A stretch of 64,000 bases of DNA from Aphodosoma sp045126975 (lineage in GTDB: Bacteria > Bacteroidota > Bacteroidia > Bacteroidales > Paludibacteraceae). Positions 16,862-25,468 of this stretch are shown piece by piece (positions within the stretch are counted from its first letter, which is position 1; each line of letters starts with the position of its first letter). A program made the position numbers and the translations under genes. The stretch spans positions 34,672-98,671 of the forward strand of contig JBGVPL010000015.1 of NCBI GenBank assembly GCA_045126975.1. The letters run 5' to 3'. The notes under the pieces were generated by a model, which saw nothing but the letters and a program-made list of their open reading frames with translations, made no database searches and had not been told where the DNA came from.

Positions 16862-19800
16862 TAATACTCTTTTTGTGCAACTATTAGTTGCATAATATCA
16901 TCCAACTTTTCTTGCTCAACATCTATCAAAACCTTCTCAACGGCTTTGCGTAACGCTCTCATCTTTTTCATACCGCTACTGTCCATATCTCGAAAACCAT
17001 CACGAGCATTTCCTTTAATTGTCTCGTGTACACACAGAGTTAACTCCTCATCTCCATTCAAGTTGTCATATAGAGCTTGCTTACCCTTTGTATCAATAGT
17101 TTTAGGATATTTTGCCTTAACTGTCGAACGTGCGTCTTTAAGTTTTTCAATTAGCTTTTCTATCAATTCTTTGTATTGTATCTTACCATCTTTTTGCTCT
17201 TGAAGTAAGTTATTAAGCAAATCTGACATCTTGTCAAAGTAAGCAGGATTATTAGGGCGCTCGCTAATAATCATCTTACGCATATTTGCAGCCAATACCT
17301 CTGCCACAGAGCGTTCATTCTGCTTAATCTTCTTCGGAAGAGAATCAATTGCCTTATCGCTGTCTATATCAATCAAATCAAGAAACGACATGTCCGCCAA
17401 ATCTACCAATTTCTCACTATCTTCAGCACGTACATAATTATCTATTAATTGGCGCATTGCTGGGTCATAATACTTCAAATCGAGGGCATCACCACTCTTG
17501 AGTTTAATCTCATCCTTGATATCATTGTAGTAATCTACTTGCTTCTTAATATCCGCAGCCTCTTCGGCTGTATATCCAGCTACCTCCATCTCATTAGCAA
17601 TATCAATGTAGCGACGTACTAAACGCGAAACAAGCTTATAAAAAGTCTCTCGTTTATTGGCATTAACATCACACTCTGCTTGTTGCTCATCAATAGGAGT
17701 TGTCTCTGCATACACAAAGTAAGCAAAATAGCCCTCTCGTGTTTGTGGGTGTATCACTTCACACATCGAATACACATCCTGCAACGCCTCCTCTAACGCC
17801 CTACGAGCCTCTATAAGACGATTTGATAACAGACCTTTGATGTCCTCTTCATCATATCCATCAAATGCACCATTGGTATAATCCTCAATAGCACTCTTTA
17901 CTGCACCAAATAAATCCTGGTAATCGACTATGTAACCGTAATCTTTCTCCTCGCTATCTACACGATTTACTCTACATATAGCCTGAAATAGATTATGGTC
18001 GCGCATCTTTTTGTCGATATATAGGTATGTCGCTGAGGGTGCATCAAAACCCGTTAACAATTTATCCACCACAATCAACAACTTCATATCTCCAGGATGT
18101 TCTATAAACTCCTGTTTTGCCCACGCCTCAAACTGCTCAGGAGTCTTATCACCAATCATCTTCTGGTATATCTCATACTTTGTAAGATCCTCAGTTTCGC
18201 CATCTCCCGAATACTCATCTTTCACAGATGCTGTACTGGCGTCATAACTCGTTACTACGGCACAATGACCTTTTAGCTCTGTTGATTGAAACACCTCCCA
18301 ATATCGGCATGCTTGATAGATAGTATCCGCTACAAGCATAGCATTTCCATAGCCACCCGACAAAGCACGCTTCGTACTCATATCTTGGCAAATATCTGCT
18401 ACAATACGATCTATACGTTCTTTACTGCTAAATAGTTTCTCCATCTTCGCCCAACGCTCTTTGAGAGCAGCACGAGCCACGGAGCTTAATCCCTTTGTTT
18501 TAGTCTCAAACCACTCGTCAATCTTCTCACGTTTACCGAGGTATTGCTCCACATTGCGAGCCTCATATCGTAAGTCGAGAACTACTCCATCCTCAACTGC
18601 CTCATTAAACTTGTAACTATGAATGTACGAACCAAAAGTCTCGATTGACTTTTTCTTATCAGTGTGTAACAATGGCGTGCCAGTAAAACCTATCAGCATC
18701 ACATCATCACCTATTATATGCTTCATCGCCTCGTGGAACATACCGCCCTGTGTGCGATGACACTCATCAATAAAGACATAGATGTTGCCCTTTGCTCGAA
18801 AATCGGCAGGCAAAGACTTTGACAATTCCTCCAAGTATAAATCAAGCGATTTGGTTGCTTTCTTGCCACCCACCGAAATAGTGTCACCATCATTTTTATT
18901 TCCGAATTTGTGGATAAGCGTACATATCAACCACGGTTCGGCAACATTAAGCATACCAATTAATTTGTTGCCACTCGTTGCTCGCTTAATCTGCTCACCT
19001 GCATCTTTAAATCCATTCTCTATCTGCTTATCCAACTCATCACGGTCTGTGATAATTACCACACGAGCATCTTCAACATTCTCGCGTATCCACTGCGCTA
19101 ACCACACCATTGTTAGCGACTTACCCGAGCCTTGCGAGTGCCAAATTATACCATTTTGCTTGTTGCGTACTCGTGGCTGTGCCGCCTTTATAGCAAAATA
19201 CTGGTTAGGTCGAGCGGCTTTCTTTACACCGCCATCAAAAATGATAAAATCGTGAATATACTCCAACAATCTAGCTGGTTCAAAGAACTGCAATACACTA
19301 CGGTCTAACTCATTAGGATACTCTTCGGCGGTAAAATGAGACTTAGCACAAGGCTCACCACACGGCTCTTTCCAACGAAGCCAAAACTTCTCGGGTGTTT
19401 TAATTACTCCATAGTGCAAACCTTCTGTATCGTTACCCGCAAATAGAAGTTGTATGGTTGTGAAAAATCGGGGGATATAACCATCTTGCTGATTGCGAAT
19501 ATTCTGACGAATACCCTCGTGTGCAGACACAGTGCTACGCTTTAGCTCTATTACTGCAATAGCAATACCATTGACGTAAACGACCAAATCGGGGCGGCGG
19601 TCGCTTGTGCCGTGTATTGTTACCTCCTCGGCAATATGAAAATCATTCTCCATCGGGTTTGCCCAGTCGATAAGGTGCACCATCTTCTTCTTTTCGGTTA
19701 CCTCCGCCTGCACATTCACCCCGTAGCGCAACAAGGTATAAACCTCCTTATTAGCATTATAAAGTCCTCCTCCAAGCGAGTTCGCAGCCTGCTTGAGTTT

Positions 19801-19995
19801 GGCTATCGCACTACGAATCTCCTTGTCGGTATAGCCACGACGAGCAAGGTATGCAGAAAGATACTCCACCTCAACATTGCTGTTGCCCTCTCGCTTCTCC
19901 CAATTGCCGAGATAGGTATACTTCAGCACTCGCTTAAAAAGTCCTATTAATCTATTTTGCGTTACACGCTCCTTTGCCCCGATGTTTGTATCCAT
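16861..19995 (-). CDS. hsdR: Type I restriction enzyme, R (motor/nuclease) subunit
   Basis: 1044 aa. The N-terminal nuclease has the PD-(D/E)xK residues Asp136 in RRPDLVVY and Glu150-x-Lys152 in AVIELKR. The SF2 translocase follows, with Walker A HSQGSGKS (286-293), DECH at 410-413, GFTGTPLL, and KLLIVVDKLLTGFDAP and CRVNR near residue 690. The C-terminal helical region binds the methylase core. All catalytic motifs are present, so it should be active: it cuts unmodified DNA after ATP-driven translocation. It lies 14 bp after the TIR gene. Confidence 0.96.
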   Translation of the reverse strand: MDTNIGAKERVTQNRLIGLFKRVLKYTYLGNWEKREGNSNVEVEYLSAYLARRGYTDKEIRSAIAKLKQAANSLGGGLYNANKEVYTLLRYGVNVQAEVTEKKKMVHLIDWANPMENDFHIAEEVTIHGTSDRRPDLVVYVNGIAIAVIELKRSTVSAHEGIRQNIRNQQDGYIPRFFTTIQLLFAGNDTEGLHYGVIKTPEKFWLRWKEPCGEPCAKSHFTAEEYPNELDRSVLQFFEPARLLEYIHDFIIFDGGVKKAARPNQYFAIKAAQPRVRNKQNGIIWHSQGSGKSLTMVWLAQWIRENVEDARVVIITDRDELDKQIENGFKDAGEQIKRATSGNKLIGMLNVAEPWLICTLIHKFGNKNDGDTISVGGKKATKSLDLYLEELSKSLPADFRAKGNIYVFIDECHRTQGGMFHEAMKHIIGDDVMLIGFTGTPLLHTDKKKSIETFGSYIHSYKFNEAVEDGVVLDLRYEARNVEQYLGKREKIDEWFETKTKGLSSVARAALKERWAKMEKLFSSKERIDRIVADICQDMSTKRALSGGYGNAMLVADTIYQACRYWEVFQSTELKGHCAVVTSYDASTASVKDEYSGDGETEDLTKYEIYQKMIGDKTPEQFEAWAKQEFIEHPGDMKLLIVVDKLLTGFDAPSATYLYIDKKMRDHNLFQAICRVNRVDSEEKDYGYIVDYQDLFGAVKSAIEDYTNGAFDGYDEEDIKGLLSNRLIEARRALEEALQDVYSMCEVIHPQTREGYFAYFVYAETTPIDEQQAECDVNANKRETFYKLVSRLVRRYIDIANEMEVAGYTAEEAADIKKQVDYYNDIKDEIKLKSGDALDLKYYDPAMRQLIDNYVRAEDSEKLVDLADMSFLDLIDIDSDKAIDSLPKKIKQNERSVAEVLAANMRKMIISERPNNPAYFDKMSDLLNNLLQEQKDGKIQYKELIEKLIEKLKDARSTVKAKYPKTIDTKGKQALYDNLNGDEELTLCVHETIKGNARDGFRDMDSSGMKKMRALRKAVEKVLIDVEQEKLDDIMQLIVAQKEY

Positions 19996-20009
19996 ATATT
20001 TTTTATCAA

Positions 20010-20936
20010 TTAGAATGGTAAATCATCAATCTCGGTAGGATTTAAATATAAAAGTTCTGTTCTTCCAATTTTCTTAGCAAGTTTATTATATTCTGTGATA
20101 ATAGTTTTCGTATTTAACACAGAATTAGCACTAATAGAAGAAGCAATCTTATCCATTACATCAATACTAAAATTTGAAATTTTAGCAATCAATCTCAACC
20201 ACTCCAATGCTTCTGACTCATTTCTTGAGTTCAAAAATAATTTTCCCAAAATAGAAAAATACTTTTGATTCGCATTTTCCATTATACAAATTGTGTCAAA
20301 TACATCTTTTGCAACAGCATCAGCTGTCTTTTTAGCTTTTATAGCTTGATATTTCCCAACAAATCCATGTGGATCAGCCCCCTTTTTAATAGATAATGTT
20401 GGAATAGCACGACCTAAAGCAATGCCAACTTCTTGATCGCACCATTTACTTTGATAAAAATTTGGAGTAAGTATTGCACATAGCAAATCCATAGAAGCCA
20501 AAGCTTTTTCTATTTCAGTCTGCCAAAGTTTAGATGGTTCTATGTCTTCGTGAGCCACAAAACAATCTATTCCATATTTTGCTAAGTGATTCTTTAAATG
20601 TGTTGCAGACTCCTTATTTTCTGTTAAATGGCTAATGAATACCCTAAAATAACCGCTACGCCAACAATCAGCATTAACAACAGTCTGATTGAATGTATCG
20701 TTTGATATTATTTCGCCACCAATCTCATTTGCCATAGCTACGATGATTTCATCATCTAAATCTGACACATAGCGTGAGAAATATTCTTCAAGACTATCCC
20801 ACTGATATCGATCATAATGGTCTATTTCTGTATTATAATATTTTAAATAGTGATATATATCATTCCATGAGAATCCTCTATTGGTCAATTCTGCCAATAT
20901 GGTTTTAATTGTTGTTATTCTTTGTAATGGTTTCAT
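20010..20936 (-). CDS. TIR-domain protein embedded in the restriction operon
   Basis: 308 aa. A roughly 95-residue N-terminal helical region of unknown kind is followed by a TIR domain at about 97-215: FRVFISHLTENKESATHLKNHL, then YGIDCFVAHEDIEPSKLWQTEI, then LLCAILTPNFYQSKWCDQEVG with the candidate NADase glutamate Glu169. The C-terminal 90 residues are helical. Bacterial TIR proteins commonly cleave NAD+ or act on related nucleotides in antiphage defence. Its ATG overlaps the hsdS stop (ATGA) and hsdR begins 14 bp later, so it is tightly coupled to both. There is no Thoeris partner nearby. Confidence 0.88.
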   Translation of the reverse strand: MKPLQRITTIKTILAELTNRGFSWNDIYHYLKYYNTEIDHYDRYQWDSLEEYFSRYVSDLDDEIIVAMANEIGGEIISNDTFNQTVVNADCWRSGYFRVFISHLTENKESATHLKNHLAKYGIDCFVAHEDIEPSKLWQTEIEKALASMDLLCAILTPNFYQSKWCDQEVGIALGRAIPTLSIKKGADPHGFVGKYQAIKAKKTADAVAKDVFDTICIMENANQKYFSILGKLFLNSRNESEALEWLRLIAKISNFSIDVMDKIASSISANSVLNTKTIITEYNKLAKKIGRTELLYLNPTEIDDLPF

Positions 20937-22786
20937 CGTTTTATCTTATAATCAATATATTTACCCCAACCAATTGGAATTATATTTTCTTTTCTCATAT
21001 AATCCAAAGCTCTCTTTACTCTTGCCTCTTCAAAATCTGCTTTATGCGTACTCCATGCATAGAAATCAGCAATCAATAAGTCATCCGTTATCTGCTCTTG
21101 CTTTATGATGCGGTTATTCCAAACAGCATAAAGTGTTGAAAGAATCTCTGCACCAGCCAAGTCCATTATATTTAACTTATCTATCAACGCATCAATTTGA
21201 TCGCGCAATTCCTTTGGGTATTTTTCATACGCCACCTCTACATCTTGTATCATTGCTGTAGGAATATATGAGTAACGCGTCCTTCCATCTGGTAATTTTT
21301 CGCTAACTTTTGCAACATGCCTATACTGCTTAAACTTCTGGTCTATGTAGTTCATCAATTGCTGATCATCTGGGCCTGCAGTATTGCGTATATACTCATT
21401 ACCCAAATTTAATTGCATACAATAACCAATGAGGTGCAATGATTTTTGGAGTTTAGTGCGTCCCCAGCCCCTCGATTGATGCGACCTATTAACAATATGA
21501 CCTGCTATAACATGAGCCGCAACTGGTATATCTCTTACTGCAGAAACATCTACTCCCAAAGGAACACTCTTCATTTGTTTTTTAACTAAACGAATCTGTC
21601 CAGTTAAGAGTTTTTGCATCATGCCTGATTTTAAGAGGCGGTACTTGTTGCGCTTGGCTTCAAGATTCGCTATCTCATTATCCATATCACTCAATATCGT
21701 AGCAATCGCTTGTTGCTCTTCAATATCCCTTGCAAAGTGTATTTGCAACTCATTCAAATCTGATGGATGAACATGCGGTTGTGCGCCACCAGTCTGCATT
21801 GCAAAAATCTCTGACTGATAATATTTCAGCAGATGATAAATATAATGAATATCGTATGTTGGGCTAGACTCTATAGTTGAACAATCTGTTGCAAAAATAG
21901 GCTTATGATATAACGCAACATATCCAGCACTGGCGCCTGATGCACTAATGGTAATGGTATTTGCAGGTCTATTCGCTACATTATGGTAACCCGCAGGAAT
22001 CTTACCTCCTGCAATTACAGGAATATTTCCTACAACAAATTTGTCAGAAGTAAGCATACTGCCTTTACAAATATTTACGACATTTCCCAACTTAGTATTA
22101 AACCACTTTTTACCTCTGACAGACAAAGATAAAAGTTTGCACATAGCACCTTGTTTGAGGAGTCGTTTTTTAGCGATTTTCTTATCCAATGCCGCAATCA
22201 ACCCATCCACATCACTCAACACCTCCGCAATCGCCCTCTGCTCCGCAATAGGAGGGACAAGCAATTTAGTTTCTTGTATAGATGTTCTCGATATAGATGA
22301 TACCTTAATTCCTGTAATGTAGGGTAAGAGTTGGTTATGGTAGTGATTGGAGTTTATATAGTACCCCAACCAACCTGCTGCAAATGGTATAATCGGACGA
22401 CAAAAAAATGTATGCAAACCTGCTACAATTTTGTTATTTCCAATATTTTTAATCTCCACGCATTTACCTACGGTTTCATCCTCTGCCGTATCGGCTATGA
22501 TAATATCGCCAGATTTAACAAGTTTCTGCAGTTTTATTTTTACATCCTCATTAAGATATGGGATTGCACACTTTTCAACATCTACAATCGTAGGATATTT
22601 TATAAGCACATCGCCATAATGGATGTTGCGAACCACTCCGCGGCTGTCATTCATACAATCCCGAGGGTAGGTATTGTTAGGGTACATATCAAAGATTTGA
22701 GAGAATAACTTTACCTCCCAATCTTCTGGTATTATTCCTAACTCGGTCTGCTTATATCCTTGTGGTAGGTTGTTATTCCGCATCAT
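20933..22786 (-). CDS. hsdS: Type I restriction enzyme, S (specificity) subunit with C-terminal extension
   Basis: 617 aa, longer than the usual 380-450. Two target-recognition domains (about 20-180 and 225-350) each precede a conserved helix (AEQRAIAEVLSDVDGLIAAL, EEQQAIATILSDMDNEIANL) and the normal end KLLTGQIRLVKK comes at about 402. A further ~205 residues follow, helical, with GWGRTKLQKSLHLIGYCMQL, AGPDDQQLMNYI and a C-terminal RVKRALDYMRKENIIP block. The added part recalls Panacea/SocA-like domains but this is tentative. It dictates the DNA site for HsdM and HsdR. Confidence 0.92.
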   Translation of the reverse strand: MMRNNNLPQGYKQTELGIIPEDWEVKLFSQIFDMYPNNTYPRDCMNDSRGVVRNIHYGDVLIKYPTIVDVEKCAIPYLNEDVKIKLQKLVKSGDIIIADTAEDETVGKCVEIKNIGNNKIVAGLHTFFCRPIIPFAAGWLGYYINSNHYHNQLLPYITGIKVSSISRTSIQETKLLVPPIAEQRAIAEVLSDVDGLIAALDKKIAKKRLLKQGAMCKLLSLSVRGKKWFNTKLGNVVNICKGSMLTSDKFVVGNIPVIAGGKIPAGYHNVANRPANTITISASGASAGYVALYHKPIFATDCSTIESSPTYDIHYIYHLLKYYQSEIFAMQTGGAQPHVHPSDLNELQIHFARDIEEQQAIATILSDMDNEIANLEAKRNKYRLLKSGMMQKLLTGQIRLVKKQMKSVPLGVDVSAVRDIPVAAHVIAGHIVNRSHQSRGWGRTKLQKSLHLIGYCMQLNLGNEYIRNTAGPDDQQLMNYIDQKFKQYRHVAKVSEKLPDGRTRYSYIPTAMIQDVEVAYEKYPKELRDQIDALIDKLNIMDLAGAEILSTLYAVWNNRIIKQEQITDDLLIADFYAWSTHKADFEEARVKRALDYMRKENIIPIGWGKYIDYKIKR

Positions 22787-23894
22787 GATTTTGCTTTAAT
22801 TTTTGAGCTCGCTTTATATCTGACAGTGCCAACTGCTTATATTTACTCTTTAAGTTTTCATCTTTTTCTATTTCTGCCATTCTACGATACATCGCAAAGC
22901 GCGTAATATATGCCTCTATATATTCACTATTAATAGATATTGCCTTAGTTATATTTCTTTCTGCTTTGTCAAAATCTTTATCTTGATTCAAGTACATTAA
23001 AGCAATGTTTCGATAAACAACATCATATTGAGGGTTTATCTCTAAAGCCTTATTGTAATTAATTTCAGCTAACTTATATTGTTCTTCTGCTGCATATACA
23101 TTTCCAATATTGTTATACGCTCTAGCAAGATACGGATTTATCGCTAAGACAGCATTTAAGTCAATAAGAGCAGCCTCACTGTTATTGAGTAATGAGTGTG
23201 CAATACCGCGCCATAATAAAGCCTTCTCATTTTTGTTATCAATTTCTAATACTTGTGAATATATTTCAATTGCTCTATTTGAATCTTTTTCTAAAATAGT
23301 TTGAGCCTCACCTATAAGTTGATAAATCTTTGTATTTTTTTCATAATTTTCGACATTATTACTTACTTTGTCAATGTATGCCCTATGTTCTGCAAATCTT
23401 TTTTCGAATGTTTTATTTTGGTCTTTAATTTGTCTCTCAATTTCTTTATATTGTTCTCTTAATCTACTTGCAGTAATACGATCTTGATCTCTTAATCGTT
23501 CCTTCAAAAATTCTTTTTGTTCACGAATCTCTCCTTTCATATTTCGATCAAATATAACATTGATAACAATCGGTATTACAATACCAATTACCACACCTAT
23601 AAGACCCCAAATCCACGAAAATTTCGTCAACCCCCTATCCATTTCATTATCCAATCTATCATAATAAACCAAGCAATTATCTTTCGTTTCAGATAGGACT
23701 TTATCCATTGCTTCTTGGTGTGCAATAGACATAGAATCAATACGAGCGTTGAGTATCTCTACTTGTTTATTAAGTACAACTTCTACATCCACTTTAGCAG
23801 ATGTAGATTTGCTATTATTATTTGTTTGAGCAAACGATAATGTAGTTGAACCAACCAGCATTATCAATATGATAAACTTCTTCATCTTTTTCAA
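22773..23894 (-). CDS. Membrane-anchored coiled-coil TPR protein
   Basis: 373 aa. Signal peptide or N-terminal anchor (FIILIMLVGSTTLSFA, cut near AQT), a short helical region, a clear membrane segment at about 92-115 (FSWIWGLIGVVIGIVIPIV), a charged coiled coil (120-180) and then at least four TPR units (GEAQTILEKDSNRAIEIYSQ, LLWRGIAHSLL, NNIGNVYAAEEQYKLAEINY, YRNIALMYLNQ). With a cleaved signal and one span, the TPR part would face the cytosol; if the signal is kept it could face the periplasm. It overlaps hsdS by 14 bp, so it belongs to the restriction operon. No standard restriction role is known. Confidence 0.8.
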   Translation of the reverse strand: MKKMKKFIILIMLVGSTTLSFAQTNNNSKSTSAKVDVEVVLNKQVEILNARIDSMSIAHQEAMDKVLSETKDNCLVYYDRLDNEMDRGLTKFSWIWGLIGVVIGIVIPIVINVIFDRNMKGEIREQKEFLKERLRDQDRITASRLREQYKEIERQIKDQNKTFEKRFAEHRAYIDKVSNNVENYEKNTKIYQLIGEAQTILEKDSNRAIEIYSQVLEIDNKNEKALLWRGIAHSLLNNSEAALIDLNAVLAINPYLARAYNNIGNVYAAEEQYKLAEINYNKALEINPQYDVVYRNIALMYLNQDKDFDKAERNITKAISINSEYIEAYITRFAMYRRMAEIEKDENLKSKYKQLALSDIKRAQKLKQNHDAE

Positions 23895-23897
23895 GTA

Positions 23898-24125
23898 TTA
23901 CTTTCCCATCATTTTTAAGTATGTTTGGATAATATCACTTTGGCGTTTTTGATATTCAAGCCATTCTTTATGCAATCTATCTAATAGCTCTACCTTATCT
24001 TTACTATCAATAGCATTACACATTGGTTCTGCAATGTGTGAAGGGTATGTGCTTCGAATCAGCCCCTTATTAAATTCACTTTCAGCTTTCTTATAGATTA
24101 GATTCCAAAACTCTTGTTCTGTCAT
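23898..24125 (-). CDS. Unknown 75-aa protein upstream of the TPR gene
   Basis: Short helical, charged protein: TEQEFWNLIYKKAESEFNKG, then DKVELLDRLHKEWLEYQ. No family recognised and no signal peptide. It begins the second half of the restriction operon, 3 bp before the TPR gene, which suggests joint translation. The 209-bp space before it carries three direct CTTTACA repeats that may control it. Confidence 0.6.
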   Translation of the reverse strand: MTEQEFWNLIYKKAESEFNKGLIRSTYPSHIAEPMCNAIDSKDKVELLDRLHKEWLEYQKRQSDIIQTYLKMMGK

Positions 24126-24208
24126 AGTCTTTATTTTTAATATCCCTTTTGTTTTATCAATATTAATAGTATTCCTTTGGATACTTTATATAAATAAATC
24201 CCCATATT

Positions 24209-24298
24209 CTTTACAATATGATATCTTATGTAAAGTTTTTGGTAGTTTTCTTTACATTCAAGATAATTTATATAAAGATTTATGCCCTTTTCTTTACA
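24209..24298. promoter_or_regulatory. Three CTTTACA direct repeats spaced 41-42 bp
   Basis: CTTTACA starts at 24209, 24250 and 24292, about four helical turns apart. The first pairs with TGTAAAG at 24229-24235 to give an inverted repeat, and the second is followed by TATAAAG at 24271-24277. The array fills the gap between fic and the 75-aa gene, as an operator for a multimeric regulator would. Confidence 0.5.
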
Positions 24299-24334
24299 TT
24301 AAATATATCGTATGCGCAAAAAAACTTAATTTCT

Positions 24335-25456
24335 TTATATCATCTTACTAATAGACTCTATTTTTTCAAAACGATCATCTGTCTTAGGACTATGCTCAAT
24401 AAGAATCTGAGTAAGAGCCGTATTTAAATAAAAATTACTATGTCCTAATTTTAACTTTTCTAGTAATCTATTAGAAACTAATTTGTTGAGATATGCGGTA
24501 GCAGTAACGCGAGATACATTCAAATCTTGAATAATAAAATCAATCTTAGTATAAGGATGATTAAATAAGTTATTAAGTAACTCGTGACTATATTGTTTAC
24601 CCATAACTATCTTCATCTTCTCTTTGTACTCCTGCATTAAAATCTTTATTTGTTTTACTAAAACAATTGTCTCTTCTGCAGTCTCTTCAACACCTTTCAA
24701 GACAAATAGTATCCATTCCTCCCAGTTGCCATTATCTCGAACCGATTGTATAAGACGATAATATTCTGATTTGTTTTTTATTATGTAACGGCTCAAATAC
24801 AATATTGGCAAATCAAGTAACTCCTTAATAACTAAGTATAATGAATTTACAATACGCCCTGTTCTACCATTCCCATCATAGAATGGATGCACACTCTCGA
24901 ATTGATGATGAATAATAGCCATCTTTATCAGCGGATCAACATCTTGAAGAGAGTCATCATTTATATATTGTTCCAGATTATCCATATGCAAAACAATCTC
25001 ATCATATGATTGAGGTGGCGTATAAACAACCTCTTGTCTCTGATTCTTTAAGTTCGTGCCTGGCAACCTACGAAAACCCGCTTTATTACATTCAAGAACT
25101 TCTTGAACCTCTTTAATGATAGAAAGCGTAAGTATCTTGTTGTTTCTAATCAAATCGAAACCTCGTTTAAGAGCTCCTGCATACTGAACCACCTCTTTTG
25201 TAGAAGCAGATACAGCAAAGGATTTTAACTCGGCATCTGCTTTGTATAAATCGTCATGAGTAGTAATAATATTTTCCACGGCAGAACTCTCTTTTGCTTC
25301 TTGCAAAATGAGTGTATTGATAAGAATACTTTCATTCGGAATAGTCAACGCAACACCTTTCAACTCTGCAAGTTTTTTATTCGCAGAGTTTAACTGTTTC
25401 AAAACGGCTTTTGTCTCAACATCAAGTTGTAAAGGTAGTTTTGGTATCTGATACAT
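24335..25456 (-). CDS. Fic family AMPylase-type protein with C-terminal winged helix
   Basis: 373 aa. The catalytic motif HPFYDGNGRTGR (190-201) is intact. The N-terminal helix holds the inhibitory motif SSAVEN (Ser57, Glu61, Asn62), which makes it a class II, self-inhibited Fic. The C-terminal ~90 residues look like a winged helix (YTKIDFIIQDLNVSRVTATAYLNKLV). Such proteins transfer AMP to a target hydroxyl; the target is unknown. It starts 12 bp after hsdM, so it is expressed with the methylase. Confidence 0.93.
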   Translation of the reverse strand: MYQIPKLPLQLDVETKAVLKQLNSANKKLAELKGVALTIPNESILINTLILQEAKESSAVENIITTHDDLYKADAELKSFAVSASTKEVVQYAGALKRGFDLIRNNKILTLSIIKEVQEVLECNKAGFRRLPGTNLKNQRQEVVYTPPQSYDEIVLHMDNLEQYINDDSLQDVDPLIKMAIIHHQFESVHPFYDGNGRTGRIVNSLYLVIKELLDLPILYLSRYIIKNKSEYYRLIQSVRDNGNWEEWILFVLKGVEETAEETIVLVKQIKILMQEYKEKMKIVMGKQYSHELLNNLFNHPYTKIDFIIQDLNVSRVTATAYLNKLVSNRLLEKLKLGHSNFYLNTALTQILIEHSPKTDDRFEKIESISKMI

Positions 25457-25468
25457 ATCCTATAAATT

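Noticed and set aside
20933..22786. Phase-variable hsdS by inversion
   Set aside because: One hsdS only, no second partial copy, no inverted repeats around it and no recombinase gene nearby.
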